DNA of 64,000 bases from Aquificota bacterium. GTDB taxonomy: Bacteria; Aquificota; Aquificia; Desulfurobacteriales; DQVG01. This document shows positions 53,183 to 62,640 of the stretch, piece after piece; position 1 is the first letter of the stretch, and every line of letters starts with the position of its first letter. Both the position numbers and the translations under genes were made by a program. The notes below the pieces were generated by a model. That model was given only the letters and a program-made list of their open reading frames with translations, had not been told where the DNA came from and did not search any database. The stretch is taken from NCBI GenBank assembly GCA_027002265.1, contig JAMOTM010000055.1, positions 43,677-107,676 on the forward strand, written 5' to 3'.

Positions 53183-53976
53183 AATAATCTATCTAAATCC
53201 TCTAAAATTTCTTTTACTGAAGGATAGACAAAATCAGGTTTTTCTTCTTTTTTTAGCTCTTTTAAAATACTTTCATTATACTTTCCAGAAGTGACAAAAA
53301 TAGTTTTAAAACCTGCGTTCTTTTTTCCTTCCGCAAGATCTGTAAATGGATCATCTGAAATCATATAAACATCTTTGGGATTTTTTACATTTAAAATCTT
53401 AAAACAAATATCAAAATATTCCTTTGCAGGTTTCCCAAAAATTTTGTAGTCTTTTTTAGATGCATATTTCAAACATTCTAAAATAGCTCCTACGGAAGGG
53501 GATACTAAACCGTCTTCATCTTTTATAAGTCTGTTTTTATGAAATCCAAAAAGTTTAGCATTGTTTAAAACTAAGGCACTTGTAGCCATTTTTAACTTCT
53601 TAGCATTTATCTCCTTATCTCTACCTACAACTACCGCGTCCACATCTTTATCTAATTTTACTTCTATTTGATTTTCTTCAAAAAATTCTTTTATATTTTC
53701 TGTTCCCAAAAAAATTATTTTTTTTATATTTTCTTTTTTTAAATGCTCTAAGGCTAATTTTGAAGGAGTAACAATGTCTTTTTCTTCTAATGGAAACCCT
53801 TTTTCTTTTAAAGCTTTTACTAAATCTTGAAGTTTATGAGTAGAATTATTAGAAGCTATTAGAAAAGGAATATTTCTTTTCTTTAAAGTCTTTATAAATT
53901 CAATAGCGCCTTCAATTGGTGTAAAACTTTTATCTTTAACAATTGTTCCCTCTAGATCTATTAAAAAAGCTTTCAT
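53179..53976 (-). CDS. HAD-superfamily sugar-phosphatase-like protein (NagD type)
   Basis: 265 residues. Motif I is DLEGT (nucleophile kept, second Asp replaced by Glu), motif II ASNNS, C2a cap domain in the middle, motif III in IFGKPAKEYF, motif IV MISDDPFTDLAEGKKNAG. Class IIA HAD like NagD or HDHD2; substrate probably a small phosphoester. Upstream of the histidine kinase with overlapping ends. Confidence 0.85.
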   Translation of the reverse strand: MKAFLIDLEGTIVKDKSFTPIEGAIEFIKTLKKRNIPFLIASNNSTHKLQDLVKALKEKGFPLEEKDIVTPSKLALEHLKKENIKKIIFLGTENIKEFFEENQIEVKLDKDVDAVVVGRDKEINAKKLKMATSALVLNNAKLFGFHKNRLIKDEDGLVSPSVGAILECLKYASKKDYKIFGKPAKEYFDICFKILNVKNPKDVYMISDDPFTDLAEGKKNAGFKTIFVTSGKYNESILKELKKEEKPDFVYPSVKEILEDLDRLL

Positions 53977-54030
53977 TCTTTTCTCCTTATATTTAAATTT
54001 TATAGTATATTTTGATTTTTTATTTATACC

Positions 54031-54654
54031 TTACCAATAATTTAAATAGTTTCCATTTGGATCACAAGCTACGAAAGCTGGAAATTTTTCTACTTTAAGT
54101 TCTCGAATAGCCTCGGGGCCTAAGTCTTTATAAGCAATAATTTTTGCTTCTTTTACACAACTACAAAGATAAGCTGCTACTCCTCCAATTGCTCCAAAAT
54201 ATGCAGATTTAGTAATTTTTATTGCTTCTTTTACAAGTTCACTTCTTTTACCTTTTCCAATAGTTGCTTTAACTCCAAGAAGATAAAAAAGAGGAGCAAA
54301 GGGATCCATTCTATAAGAAGTTGTAGGACCAATAGCTCCTATAGGTCTTCCTGGAGGAGTATCTGCAGGTCCTGCATAAAATATAACGGCACCTTTTAAA
54401 TTTATAGGAAGTTTTAAATCTTTTACAAAACTTTCGAAAGAAGAGATATCATTTTCTCTAACTTTTTTTAAAAAATTATAAGCTTCTATAGGATCTTCCG
54501 GAAAATTTTTAAAAAAACTTTTTCCTTGCTTTTTTATTTCTTCAAAAAGGCGTTTATGAGCTGCATCTCTTGCAGTATATATAGTTCCGGTTATTAAAAC
54601 TTTATCTCCTTTTTTTATATTTAAATTATCAAAAATTGGTGCTTTTATTTCCAT
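54031..54654 (-). CDS. Class I fumarate hydratase, beta subunit
   Basis: 207 residues. KKGDKVLITGTIYTARDAAHKR, IFYAGPADTPPGRPIGAIGPTTSYRMD and IGKGKRS are the Fe-S fumarase C-terminal-domain signature. With the alpha subunit it interconverts fumarate and malate. 12 nt after the alpha gene. Confidence 0.93.
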   Translation of the reverse strand: MEIKAPIFDNLNIKKGDKVLITGTIYTARDAAHKRLFEEIKKQGKSFFKNFPEDPIEAYNFLKKVRENDISSFESFVKDLKLPINLKGAVIFYAGPADTPPGRPIGAIGPTTSYRMDPFAPLFYLLGVKATIGKGKRSELVKEAIKITKSAYFGAIGGVAAYLCSCVKEAKIIAYKDLGPEAIRELKVEKFPAFVACDPNGNYLNYW

Positions 54655-54666
54655 TTTCTACCCCTT

Positions 54667-55731
54667 TTAAAAAGTTATTTCTCTGTATCTTGCTGCATGA
54701 CATTGAATATTTATAGCTACTGGTAAAGTAGCTATATGACATGGAAAATATTCAATTCTTACATCTAAAACCGTTGTTTTACCCCCAAATCCTCCGGGCC
54801 CTATATTTAATTTATTGAGCTCTTCTAACAGCTCCTCTTCAAGCTTTGCATATAAAGGATTTTTGTTTCTATTTCCAATAGGTCTTAAAAGAGCTTTTTT
54901 TGCAAGGGTAGGTGCATAATCAAAATTTCCTCCTACTCCTATTCCTATTATTAAAGGAGGACAGGGATTAGGCCCTGCATTTTTTACAGTTTCAATAACA
55001 AATTTTTTTAAACCTTCTACTCCATCTGCCGGTTTTAACATTTTTAAAACGCTCATATTTTCTGAACCACCGCCTTTTGGCATAAAGCCAATTTTTACAT
55101 CTTTTCTTTTTGAAAAGTGAGTATGAATAATACACGGAGTATTATCTAAAGTATTTTTTCTTTCAAAAAGCGGATCACATACAATAGATTTTCTTAAATA
55201 TCCTTCTATATATCCTTCCCTTGTAGCTTGCTCCAGGGCGATATCTAAAAGAGGTTTATTTTCAAGACTAAGAATGTAATTTTCAAAAGTAAAATATTCA
55301 TAATATTTATTTATATCTTTTTTTGTATATTTTGAAACTAAGTTTTTTAAAGCTTCGTAATTTTTAAAATAAGATCTATCCTTTTCTAAAATTTCTAAAA
55401 CTTTTTTAGAAACTTTATTTTGCTTTTTAAAACTTTCAAAAATTCTTTCTAAAATATCTTCTAAAGAACCTTCTAGAGAAAAATTTTCTGGAAGCTCCAC
55501 AAAGAAAATTGCAAATCCGGTATCTTGACAAATGGGTAGACTTTCACTTCTTGCAATATCTGCGTTTTTTATCATTATATCTAAAACTTCTTTTGGAGTA
55601 TTTTCGCTTTCTTTTTCTTTAGAAACTTTCAAACATTCATAAACATCCTTTGGTAAATCATAGCAAGTTTGTTTTACAAGCTCTTTTACCTTCTCTATAA
55701 GCTCTACCACATTAACTTTTTTTCCTTCCAT
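54667..55731 (-). CDS. Class I fumarate hydratase, alpha subunit, with insertion
   Basis: 354 residues versus about 280 for usual alpha subunits. 4Fe-4S ligands are C69 (ICQDTG), C257 (NPCPP) and C344 (QCHAARY); NTLDNTP, IGFMPKGGGSENMS and GPGGFGGKTT are conserved. The extra length is a Lys/Glu-rich segment, about residues 88-160, between the first cluster Cys and the EGYLRKSIVCDPL block. Oxygen-sensitive dehydratase of the (reductive) TCA cycle. Middle gene of a mdh-fumA-fumB operon. Confidence 0.93.
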   Translation of the reverse strand: MEGKKVNVVELIEKVKELVKQTCYDLPKDVYECLKVSKEKESENTPKEVLDIMIKNADIARSESLPICQDTGFAIFFVELPENFSLEGSLEDILERIFESFKKQNKVSKKVLEILEKDRSYFKNYEALKNLVSKYTKKDINKYYEYFTFENYILSLENKPLLDIALEQATREGYIEGYLRKSIVCDPLFERKNTLDNTPCIIHTHFSKRKDVKIGFMPKGGGSENMSVLKMLKPADGVEGLKKFVIETVKNAGPNPCPPLIIGIGVGGNFDYAPTLAKKALLRPIGNRNKNPLYAKLEEELLEELNKLNIGPGGFGGKTTVLDVRIEYFPCHIATLPVAINIQCHAARYREITF

Positions 55732-55743
55732 TTTTCCCCTCGG

Positions 55744-56697
55744 TTATAAATTTACTTTTGATTTTAAGGTTTCTACAACTTTTCTAACGCTTTCTACACT
55801 TTTTCTCCACATTTTTCTTTCTTCATCATTTAAATCCAAAAGAATAACTTCTTCTACTCCATCTTTCCCTAAAATAACTGGAACACCTACGCAAAGTCCT
55901 TCAGCTTCATAATGCTTTCCAGCTTCACCTTCAAGATATACAGAGCAGGGCATTACTTTTCTTTTGTTTTGTAAAATTGCCGTGCTCATTTCGAAAATAG
56001 AAGCTGCTGGAGCAAAATAAGCACTTCCAGTTCCAAGTAAATTTACAATTTCAGTTCCACCTTTTCTTGTTCTTTCTACAAGCTCCTCTATTTCTTCATC
56101 TTTTAAAAAGAAGTTTAAAGGTAAACCTGCAATAGTAGAATATCTAACTAATGGAACCATGTCATCTCCGTGTCCTCCAATAACGGAAGCTTTTATATTT
56201 TCTACAGAAATTCCAGTTTTTTCTGAGATAAAGTAAGCAAATCGAGCAGAATCTAAAACACCAGCCATTCCCATTACTTGATTTTTAGGAAGATTTAAAG
56301 TTTTTACAGCAACATAAGTCATGATATCCAGAGGATTTGTAACAATAATTACTTTAGAATCTTTTTTTAAAACTTTATTTAAGTTTTCACAAACAGATTT
56401 TATTACCTCATAGTTTTTAAAAAGTAAGTCTTCCCGCGTCATACCAGGTTTTCTTGGAAAACCAGCTGTGACAATATAAAGATCGGAATTTTTAATATCT
56501 TCATAGGATGCAGTTCCATAAACTTTTGCTCCAAATTTTAAGATAGGAGAACTTTCCATAATATCTAATGCTTTTCCTTTGGCGGGACCTTCGTGAATAT
56601 CAAGAAGATATATTTCATTTGCAAGTTCTTTCATAGCCATAATTAAAGCTAAAGTGGAACCTATATTTCCTGCCCCAATAATACTTACTTTTTTCAT
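55744..56697 (-). CDS. mdh: Malate dehydrogenase
   Basis: 317 residues. NAD-binding GAGNIGSTLA, Arg motif GFPRKPGMTREDLL (active-site Arg of malate rather than lactate dehydrogenases), VTNPLDIMTYV, and catalytic VIGGHGDDMVPL. LDH-like MDH. Interconverts oxaloacetate and malate; first gene of the fumarase operon. With pycA it completes a C4 branch. Confidence 0.95.
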   Translation of the reverse strand: MKKVSIIGAGNIGSTLALIMAMKELANEIYLLDIHEGPAKGKALDIMESSPILKFGAKVYGTASYEDIKNSDLYIVTAGFPRKPGMTREDLLFKNYEVIKSVCENLNKVLKKDSKVIIVTNPLDIMTYVAVKTLNLPKNQVMGMAGVLDSARFAYFISEKTGISVENIKASVIGGHGDDMVPLVRYSTIAGLPLNFFLKDEEIEELVERTRKGGTEIVNLLGTGSAYFAPAASIFEMSTAILQNKRKVMPCSVYLEGEAGKHYEAEGLCVGVPVILGKDGVEEVILLDLNDEERKMWRKSVESVRKVVETLKSKVNL

Positions 56698-56788
56698 TCC
56701 TTCCTCCTATTTTATAAATTTTATAAAAATGTTGTAAAAATTTTGTAAAAATCTTACCATTTTTGAAAAGTTTTATAAAGAATTTGTC

Positions 56789-56919
56789 AGGTAAGCTTGG
56801 AATCTTATTTTAGGATTAAATTTTGTGCTAATGTTTCCTTTTTCAAAGGGAAGATATAGCACACGGCGCAAGCCGTTATAAACAAGAGCGTTATTGCGTG
56901 CTATTTATAAATATTACCT
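56789..56919 (+). ncRNA. Candidate structured RNA upstream of hemB
   Basis: Closing pair AGGTAA (56789-56794) / TTACCT (56914-56919) encloses four helices: ATCTT / AGGAT (about 56802-56815), GTGCTA / TAGCAC (56825-56830, 56857-56862), CGGC-GCAA-GCCG (56864-56875, a GNRA tetraloop) and TTATAAA / TTTATAA (56876-56882, 56904-56910). TAGCAC can instead pair with a second GTGCTA at 56898-56903, so two exclusive folds are possible, as in riboswitches. GC content is above its surroundings. I cannot match a known RNA class. Confidence 0.5.
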
Positions 56920-56937
56920 CAAGGAAAAACTATCCTG

Positions 56938-56993
56938 AAAAATTGTGTAAATATTGAAAATTAAGAACTTGTTACATTGTTTACACAATTTTT
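56938..56993 (+). terminator. Terminator-like hairpin before hemB
   Basis: About 14-bp stem (AAAAATTGTGTAAA with its complement TTTACACAATTTTT), 28-nt loop, followed by further T and C. It stands 19 nt behind the structured element, so it either ends a small RNA or works as an attenuator for hemB. The arms could also be a protein-binding dyad. Confidence 0.55.
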
Positions 56994-57073
56994 TCTTTTA
57001 TCCCCTTATATGTTAGAATTTTAAATTATGAATAAAATATATTAAAAAGTAAAAAAACTTTTAGAGGTGAAAA

Positions 57074-58069
57074 ATGATAGTAGGTAAATTTCCAGCTTAT
57101 CGTCCTAGAAGACTTAGAAAAAATGAAAATATTAGAAGTTTAGTTAGAGAAACGCATATAACTATAGATGATTTAATTTATCCTATGTTCGTAGTTGAAG
57201 GAAAAGGCATAAAAGAAGAAATTCCTTCTATGCCAGGTCAATATAGATATTCTATAGATACTTTAGTAGAAAAAGTTGAAGAGGTAAAAGAACTTGGAAT
57301 AAAAGCTATTATTTTATTTGGTATACCTAAACATAAAGATGAACTTGGAAGTGATTCTTTTAATGATGAGGGAATTATTCAAAGAGCGTTAAGGGCTTTA
57401 AAAGAAAATAAAAATACAAAGGATATGTATTTAATTACAGATGTATGTTTTTGCGAGTATACAAATCATGGCCATTGTGGATACTTAAATGAAAAAGGGG
57501 AAGTAGATAATGACGAAACATTAAAGCTTTTACAAAAACAGGTAGTTTCTCATGCCAAAGCAGGAGCAGATATGGTGGCTCCTTCTGGAATGATGGATGG
57601 AATGGTAAAAGCTATAAGAGAAGCTTTAGATAAAAATGGTTTTTCAGATATTCCTATAATGTCTTACTCTGTAAAGTATGCTTCAGCTTTCTATGGTCCT
57701 TTTAGAGATGCTGCGGAGAGTGCTCCGGCTTTTGGAGATAGAAGAAGTTATCAGATGGATCCTCCAAATAAAAGAGAAGCTTTAAGAGAAGCTGCTTTGG
57801 ATATTGAAGAGGGAGCTGATATTTTAATGGTAAAGCCCGCTTTGTCTTATTTAGATATTATTTCCCTTTTAAGAGAAAACTTTTCCTATCCTATTGCAGC
57901 TTATAATGTCTCAGGTGAATATTCTATGGTAAAAGCTGCCGCTTTGAAAGGTTATATAGATGAGAAGAAAATTGTTTTTGAAATTCTAACTTCTATAAAA
58001 AGAGCTGGAGCAGATATGATTCTTACATATCATGCTTTAGATGTTGCAAAATGGTTAAAAGAGGGGTAA
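57074..58069 (+). CDS. hemB: Delta-aminolevulinic acid dehydratase (porphobilinogen synthase)
   Basis: 331 residues. [34 protein letters not shown] (metal-site Cys and His), [32 protein letters not shown] (Schiff-base Lys) and [11 protein letters not shown]. Condenses two 5-aminolevulinate molecules in tetrapyrrole synthesis; needed for the haems of cytochrome bd and for siroheme. Leads an operon with hemY; leader may contain a regulatory RNA. Confidence 0.96.
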   Translation: MIVGKFPAYRPRRLRKNENIRSLVRETHITIDDLIYPMFVVEGKGIKEEIPSMPGQYRYSIDTLVEKVEEVKELGIKAIILFGIPKHKDELGSDSFNDEGIIQRALRALKENKNTKDMYLITDVCFCEYTNHGHCGYLNEKGEVDNDETLKLLQKQVVSHAKAGADMVAPSGMMDGMVKAIREALDKNGFSDIPIMSYSVKYASAFYGPFRDAAESAPAFGDRRSYQMDPPNKREALREAALDIEEGADILMVKPALSYLDIISLLRENFSYPIAAYNVSGEYSMVKAAALKGYIDEKKIVFEILTSIKRAGADMILTYHALDVAKWLKEG

Positions 58070-58076
58070 TTTGATT

Positions 58077-59450
58077 ATGAACATTGCTATTATAGGTGGC
58101 GGGATTTCTGGACTTTCTACAGCTTATTATCTTATAAAAAAAGCTAAGGAAAAGGGAAAGAATATAAAAATAACTATTTTTGAAAAGAAAGATAAACTAG
58201 GTGGAAAAGTAAACACCGAATACTATAATGGTTTTATAATCGAAAAAGGGCCAAATGGTTGGCTTTCCTCAAAAGAAGCTCCTACTAAACTTGCAAAGGA
58301 ACTTAATCTAAAAATCATTGAAGCCAATAAAAATGCTCAAAAAAGATATGTTTTTTTAAACGGAAAGCTCATTAGAATTCCAGAAGATCCAATATCTTTT
58401 ATACTTTCACAGGTTTTATCGTGGAAAGGAAAATTACGCTTAGCCTTAGAGCCTTTTATAAAACCTTCAAATAAAGAAGATGAAACCGTTGCAGAATTTA
58501 TTATTAGAAGACTTGGAAGAGAAGCTTTAGATAAACTTTTAGATCCAATGATAGCAGGTATATTCGCTGGAAATCCCTTTAGGCTTTCTATTAGAAGTGC
58601 ATTTCCAAAGGTTTGGGAACTTGAAAAAAAATATGGTTCTTTAATAAAGGGTATGCTTGCTTTAAAAAAGCAACGAAAAATAGAAAAAGCTTCAGCTGGA
58701 CCAACGGGAAATCTTTTATCTTTAGAAAAAGGTCTTTATGAATTTATAACAGCTTTAGAAAACTTTTTAAAGGAAAGTGGAGTTCGTATCTTTTTAAACT
58801 CATCTTTACTTCCTTTGGAAAAAAGAGAAGGTAAATATATTTTAGAGGATAAAAATAATAATATAGAGGAAACTTTTGATAGAGTGATTCTTTCTTGTCC
58901 GGCTTTTGCAGCTTCAAAACTTGTTTCAAATATAGATAAAAGACTAAGTGAGCTCTTGCAAGAAATAAAATATACTCCTATTGCTGTTGTGGCCTGCGCT
59001 TTCAAAAAAGAAGATCTATATTCTGCAAAAGGCTTTAAAGAAGGCTTTGGTTTTCTTGTCCCTTATAAAGAAAAAAGAAATATCTTGGGAGTTTTATTTG
59101 ATTCTTTAGTTTTTGAAAATCGAGCTCCAAAAGGATATGTACTTTTAAGAATTATGCTAGGGGGAGCAAGAAAACCTGAGCTAGTTTTAAGAGAAAAAAA
59201 GGAAATAGTGAAAATAGCTTTAAACGAACTAAAAGATATTTTAAAACTATCAAAGGATCCTATTTTTACAAGGTGTTATAGATATTTAAGAGGAATTCCC
59301 CATTATGAACTTTATCACCATAAACTTGTAGAAGAAATTTTTAGGTTAGGTAAAAAATATAACTTAAGCTTTTTATCTAATGCTTATGCTGGAGTAGCAT
59401 TTGCAGATTGTATAAAAGCTGCTGAAAGTTTAGCAAATGAAATTCTTTAA
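58077..59450 (+). CDS. hemY: Protoporphyrinogen/coproporphyrinogen oxidase (HemY type)
   Basis: 457 residues. FAD-binding IAIIGGGISGLSTAYYL, then KLGGKVNTE, KGPNGWLSSK, AGIFAGNPFRLSIRSAFP and a C-terminal AYAGVAFADCIKAAESLA. Oxygen-dependent relatives are O2-using; in an anaerobe it may use another acceptor or make coproporphyrin III (unresolved). ATG 58077 taken as start, 7 nt after the hemB stop; AGGGG precedes. 3' end overlaps mltG by 14 nt. Confidence 0.88.
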   Translation: MNIAIIGGGISGLSTAYYLIKKAKEKGKNIKITIFEKKDKLGGKVNTEYYNGFIIEKGPNGWLSSKEAPTKLAKELNLKIIEANKNAQKRYVFLNGKLIRIPEDPISFILSQVLSWKGKLRLALEPFIKPSNKEDETVAEFIIRRLGREALDKLLDPMIAGIFAGNPFRLSIRSAFPKVWELEKKYGSLIKGMLALKKQRKIEKASAGPTGNLLSLEKGLYEFITALENFLKESGVRIFLNSSLLPLEKREGKYILEDKNNNIEETFDRVILSCPAFAASKLVSNIDKRLSELLQEIKYTPIAVVACAFKKEDLYSAKGFKEGFGFLVPYKEKRNILGVLFDSLVFENRAPKGYVLLRIMLGGARKPELVLREKKEIVKIALNELKDILKLSKDPIFTRCYRYLRGIPHYELYHHKLVEEIFRLGKKYNLSFLSNAYAGVAFADCIKAAESLANEIL

Positions 59451-60492
59451 ATTTTTATTTTTCCTATTTTTCTTTTTTTTGATTCTTTTTGTTTTTTTAT
59501 TTTTTAATCTTTTTAGAAAAACAGCTTATATTAGCTATATTGATATCCCCCCAACAAAGGGGGGATATTATCTTTTAAATTTAGAAAAAAATCTTTATAA
59601 TTTAACAAAATTTGATTATTTTGTTTTGAAGTTATATATAAAATATTTTTATAGGAATAAAACAATAAAATTTGGAAAATATTTAGTAAATACCTCTTTA
59701 AATCCCTTTGAGTTTATAGATTATGTTTATTATTCCTATCCTTCTTTAGAAAAAATTACTATATATCCGGGAGATGATATATTTAAAATTGCTAAGGTTT
59801 TAGATAAGAAAAATATATGTAAAGAAAAAGAATTTTTAAATTTTGCTTTTGACAAATATTTTTTAAAAACTTTAACAGGAAAAGATATAATCTCGTTAGA
59901 GGGTTTTATAAAACCGGATACTTATACCTTTTCTTTATATGAAAATCCTAAAAATATAATATCTTATCTTTTTTCTTATTATGAAAAAAAGCTTTTTGAG
60001 TTTTTAAATAAACATAAAAAGCTCAAAGGCTACTTAAATGTTACAAATGAAACTTCCATTAAGGAATTAGATAGTAATAAGTTTAAAAAGCTTTATAACC
60101 TTATGAAAGTAGCTTCTTTGCTTGAGAAAGAAACTTCAAATTACACAGAAATGTATTTAATATCTTCGGTTATTTATAATCGTTTAAAAATTCATATGCC
60201 TCTGCAGCTTGATCCAACTTATTTTTATGAAAAAAAGTTTGAAAAATATAAAAAAAAGCTGGGTATAGAAAACAAAAATATAAGCTTTAATACCTATAAG
60301 ATATATGGCTTACCTATAACCCCTATTTCCACTTTTAAATTAAAAACTCTTTTACCTGCAGCTTTTCCAAAAAAAACAAATTACCTGTTTTTTGTAAAAA
60401 AAAGTAAAACTTCCCACGCTTTTAGTACTTCTTATAAAATTCACCTTGAAAATGTAAAAAAGTATTATAGAAAGAAAAGTTTCAATCCCTAG
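59437..60492 (+). CDS. mltG: Endolytic murein transglycosylase MltG
   Basis: 351 residues. One N-terminal membrane helix, a LysM-like segment (ITIYPGDDIFKIAKVL), then YceG: LEGFIKPDTYTFS, LMKVASLLEKETSN (catalytic Glu), YNRLKIHMPLQLDPT and GLPITPIS. Cleaves nascent glycan strands at the inner membrane and sets their length. Confidence 0.93.
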   Translation: MKFFKFLFFLFFFFLILFVFLFFNLFRKTAYISYIDIPPTKGGYYLLNLEKNLYNLTKFDYFVLKLYIKYFYRNKTIKFGKYLVNTSLNPFEFIDYVYYSYPSLEKITIYPGDDIFKIAKVLDKKNICKEKEFLNFAFDKYFLKTLTGKDIISLEGFIKPDTYTFSLYENPKNIISYLFSYYEKKLFEFLNKHKKLKGYLNVTNETSIKELDSNKFKKLYNLMKVASLLEKETSNYTEMYLISSVIYNRLKIHMPLQLDPTYFYEKKFEKYKKKLGIENKNISFNTYKIYGLPITPISTFKLKTLLPAAFPKKTNYLFFVKKSKTSHAFSTSYKIHLENVKKYYRKKSFNP

Positions 60493-60506
60493 GGAGGCAT
60501 CTTTCT

Positions 60507-62567
60507 TTGGTTTACCGAATTATTTTAAAAGGAAAATCTATCTTATTGAAATCAGATATAGATTTAAAAATAGGTACGCGTATTCTTATAAAAAATAAAA
60601 AGAAGGAAAAAATTGGTTTAGTTTTCAAAAAAGAAAAAAAGGATGGAAATAGTTTTGAATTTGAAATTTTGGATAATGAACCTCTTTATGAAGAAAGTGA
60701 ACTTCAAATAGTAGATACTTTAAAAGATCTTTATCAAATTCCTTATAACATTATTTTTCAAAATATATTTCCAAAAGAGCTTTTTTTAACAAAAGAAGGT
60801 TCTTTAAGGAAAGTAAATTTAAAAAATATATATATTTTTCCTAACTTAAATGCTGATATATCTATTTTTACAAAAAAACAAAAAGAAGCCTATCTTTTTT
60901 TAAAGGAAGAAGGTAAAGTTTTAAAAAAAGAATTTTTAAAAAAATATTCTTTAAGTCTTTTAAAAAATTTAGAAAAAAAAGGTGCAATTTTTATAAAGGA
61001 AGAAGATAAAGTTTACGAAGGTTTAAAAGATATAAAGGAAAGTGTAAGTATAAAATCTTATTTAGAAGATAAAAACATAAAAGTTCTTATTGGAAATTAT
61101 TTAAAAATATTTGAAAGCTTTTTATTTGAGGCTTTAAATGAAAATAAAAATTTCCTTTTTATTTTTCCAGATATTATAAGTGCTCATCATAATTTTGAAA
61201 AATATAAAAATATATTAAAAAATAAACTTTTTTTATATTCTCGTTTACTTTCTTTGGGAGAACGTCAAAATACTATAAAAAAACTTACAACGGAAACGGG
61301 AAAAATCCTTTTTACTACACCTTTTGGATCCTTTTTACCTATAAAAAATTTAGAAAAAATTTTCATTTTCGAAGATGAATCTCCCAATTATATTCAAAAA
61401 AAATTTCCTTATTTAGACTATTTTTTAGTGTCCTATTTAAGATCAAAATATAGAGGTATAGATATAAAAATAATTTCATCCTCTCCAAAGCTTACAAATT
61501 ACTACTTTTTTTTAAAAGATAGTAAAGTTGAGGAAATTGAATTTAGGGAGGAAAAAAGAAAGATATCTTTTATAGATTTAAAAAAAGAAAAAAATTTAGG
61601 AAAAACAGCTTTAATTTCAAAGTCTGTTTTAAAATTAATTTCTTTAGCTTTAAAAAATAGGGAAAATTTAATTATTTTTTATAATAAGAAAGGATATGAT
61701 ACTCATATAGTTTGCCCTGAATGTGGAAAATTTCCTAAATGTAATGCATGTGGAATTCCACTTGTATATAGTAGGAAACTAGATATTTTATTTTGTCCAG
61801 TATGTAAAAAGAAATATAAAAAGGTTGAAGTTTGCCCTAACTGTAAAGTGAACTTAAAATTTTATGGAGTTGGTATAGAAAAGGTTTATGATTTTTTAAA
61901 AAGAAAATTTAATTTAAAGGATAAAGATATTTTAATTTTCGAAAGTTTTCTTCTAAAAACTAAAGGAAAACTTGAAAATCTTTTAAGATCTTTAAAAGAA
62001 GCTAAGATAATTTTATCGGTTTATAATTACTTTCTATCAAGTTATTTACCCAATTTTAAATATGGTATTTTCCTTTTAGGGGAAAAAAGTATATACTCAA
62101 ATTCTTATGAATATTTTGAAGGTATTTACAATGCTATAAAAAGTGCCTTTTATAAAGTTGATAGGCTCTATATTCAAACTTTCTTTCCAAGATTATATCC
62201 TTTTAAATATTTAAATGAACCTTATGAAAAATTTTTTTCAGAGGAAATTTTATTTAGACAGGAAAAAGAATTTCCACCCTATCTTATAGATATAGATATA
62301 TTTTATTATTTTAAAGAGGATGAAATAAATAAAGTCAAACAATTTTCAAAAGAATTTTTAGAACCCATTTTAACTTATATAAAAAAATATTCTCAGGTTG
62401 ATAAATATTCTATTCCTAAACAAAATGAGTATTTTATATACTATCAAAAGGTGTTTTTCGAAAAGAAAAATTTAAGACTTATAACCTCTTATTTATTTTC
62501 TCATCTAAACAAATTCAAAGATATTAGGATCTTATATAAATTAAATAATCCTATTTTAGCCCTTTAA
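60507..62567 (+). CDS. priA: PriA-like primosomal protein with degenerate ATPase motifs
   Basis: 686 residues. The zinc-binding module is intact: CPECGKFPKCNACGIPL, LFCPVCKKKY, VCPNCK, then GVGIEKVYDFL as in PriA. N-terminal DNA-binding part is present. The place of Walker A (normally GxTGSGKT) reads LIGNYLKIFESF, and the DEAH box is IFEDESPNY, so ATP hydrolysis and helicase action look lost. PriA restarts stalled replication forks; helicase-dead versions are known in Actinobacteria. Starts at a TTG with GGGAGG upstream. Confidence 0.8.
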   Translation: MVYRIILKGKSILLKSDIDLKIGTRILIKNKKKEKIGLVFKKEKKDGNSFEFEILDNEPLYEESELQIVDTLKDLYQIPYNIIFQNIFPKELFLTKEGSLRKVNLKNIYIFPNLNADISIFTKKQKEAYLFLKEEGKVLKKEFLKKYSLSLLKNLEKKGAIFIKEEDKVYEGLKDIKESVSIKSYLEDKNIKVLIGNYLKIFESFLFEALNENKNFLFIFPDIISAHHNFEKYKNILKNKLFLYSRLLSLGERQNTIKKLTTETGKILFTTPFGSFLPIKNLEKIFIFEDESPNYIQKKFPYLDYFLVSYLRSKYRGIDIKIISSSPKLTNYYFFLKDSKVEEIEFREEKRKISFIDLKKEKNLGKTALISKSVLKLISLALKNRENLIIFYNKKGYDTHIVCPECGKFPKCNACGIPLVYSRKLDILFCPVCKKKYKKVEVCPNCKVNLKFYGVGIEKVYDFLKRKFNLKDKDILIFESFLLKTKGKLENLLRSLKEAKIILSVYNYFLSSYLPNFKYGIFLLGEKSIYSNSYEYFEGIYNAIKSAFYKVDRLYIQTFFPRLYPFKYLNEPYEKFFSEEILFRQEKEFPPYLIDIDIFYYFKEDEINKVKQFSKEFLEPILTYIKKYSQVDKYSIPKQNEYFIYYQKVFFEKKNLRLITSYLFSHLNKFKDIRILYKLNNPILAL

Positions 62568-62640
62568 TTCTTGGAAAAATTAATTTTGTGCCTATATTTA
62601 ATTTTAGATAATAAAAATTTTATTTGGAGGGGGCGTTAAA

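Larger units (their letters stand above)
56698..57073. other. 376-nt gap between mdh and hemB: mdh promoter side, structured element, hemB leader
   Basis: No gene. TTGTAAAAAT-type repeats near 56728-56755 lie close to the mdh start; the structured element (56789-56919) and the terminator-like hairpin (56938-56993) follow, and the last ~70 nt contain the hemB start signals (AGAGGTG before the ATG). Confidence 0.6.

Noticed and set aside
56789-56919. tRNA, SRP RNA, tmRNA or RNase P RNA
   Set aside because: No T-loop GTTCGANTC, no GGAAGGAAGCA-type SRP loop, no tmRNA 5'/3' ends and no RNase P P4 core; 6S RNA is unlikely because the fold is multi-branched.
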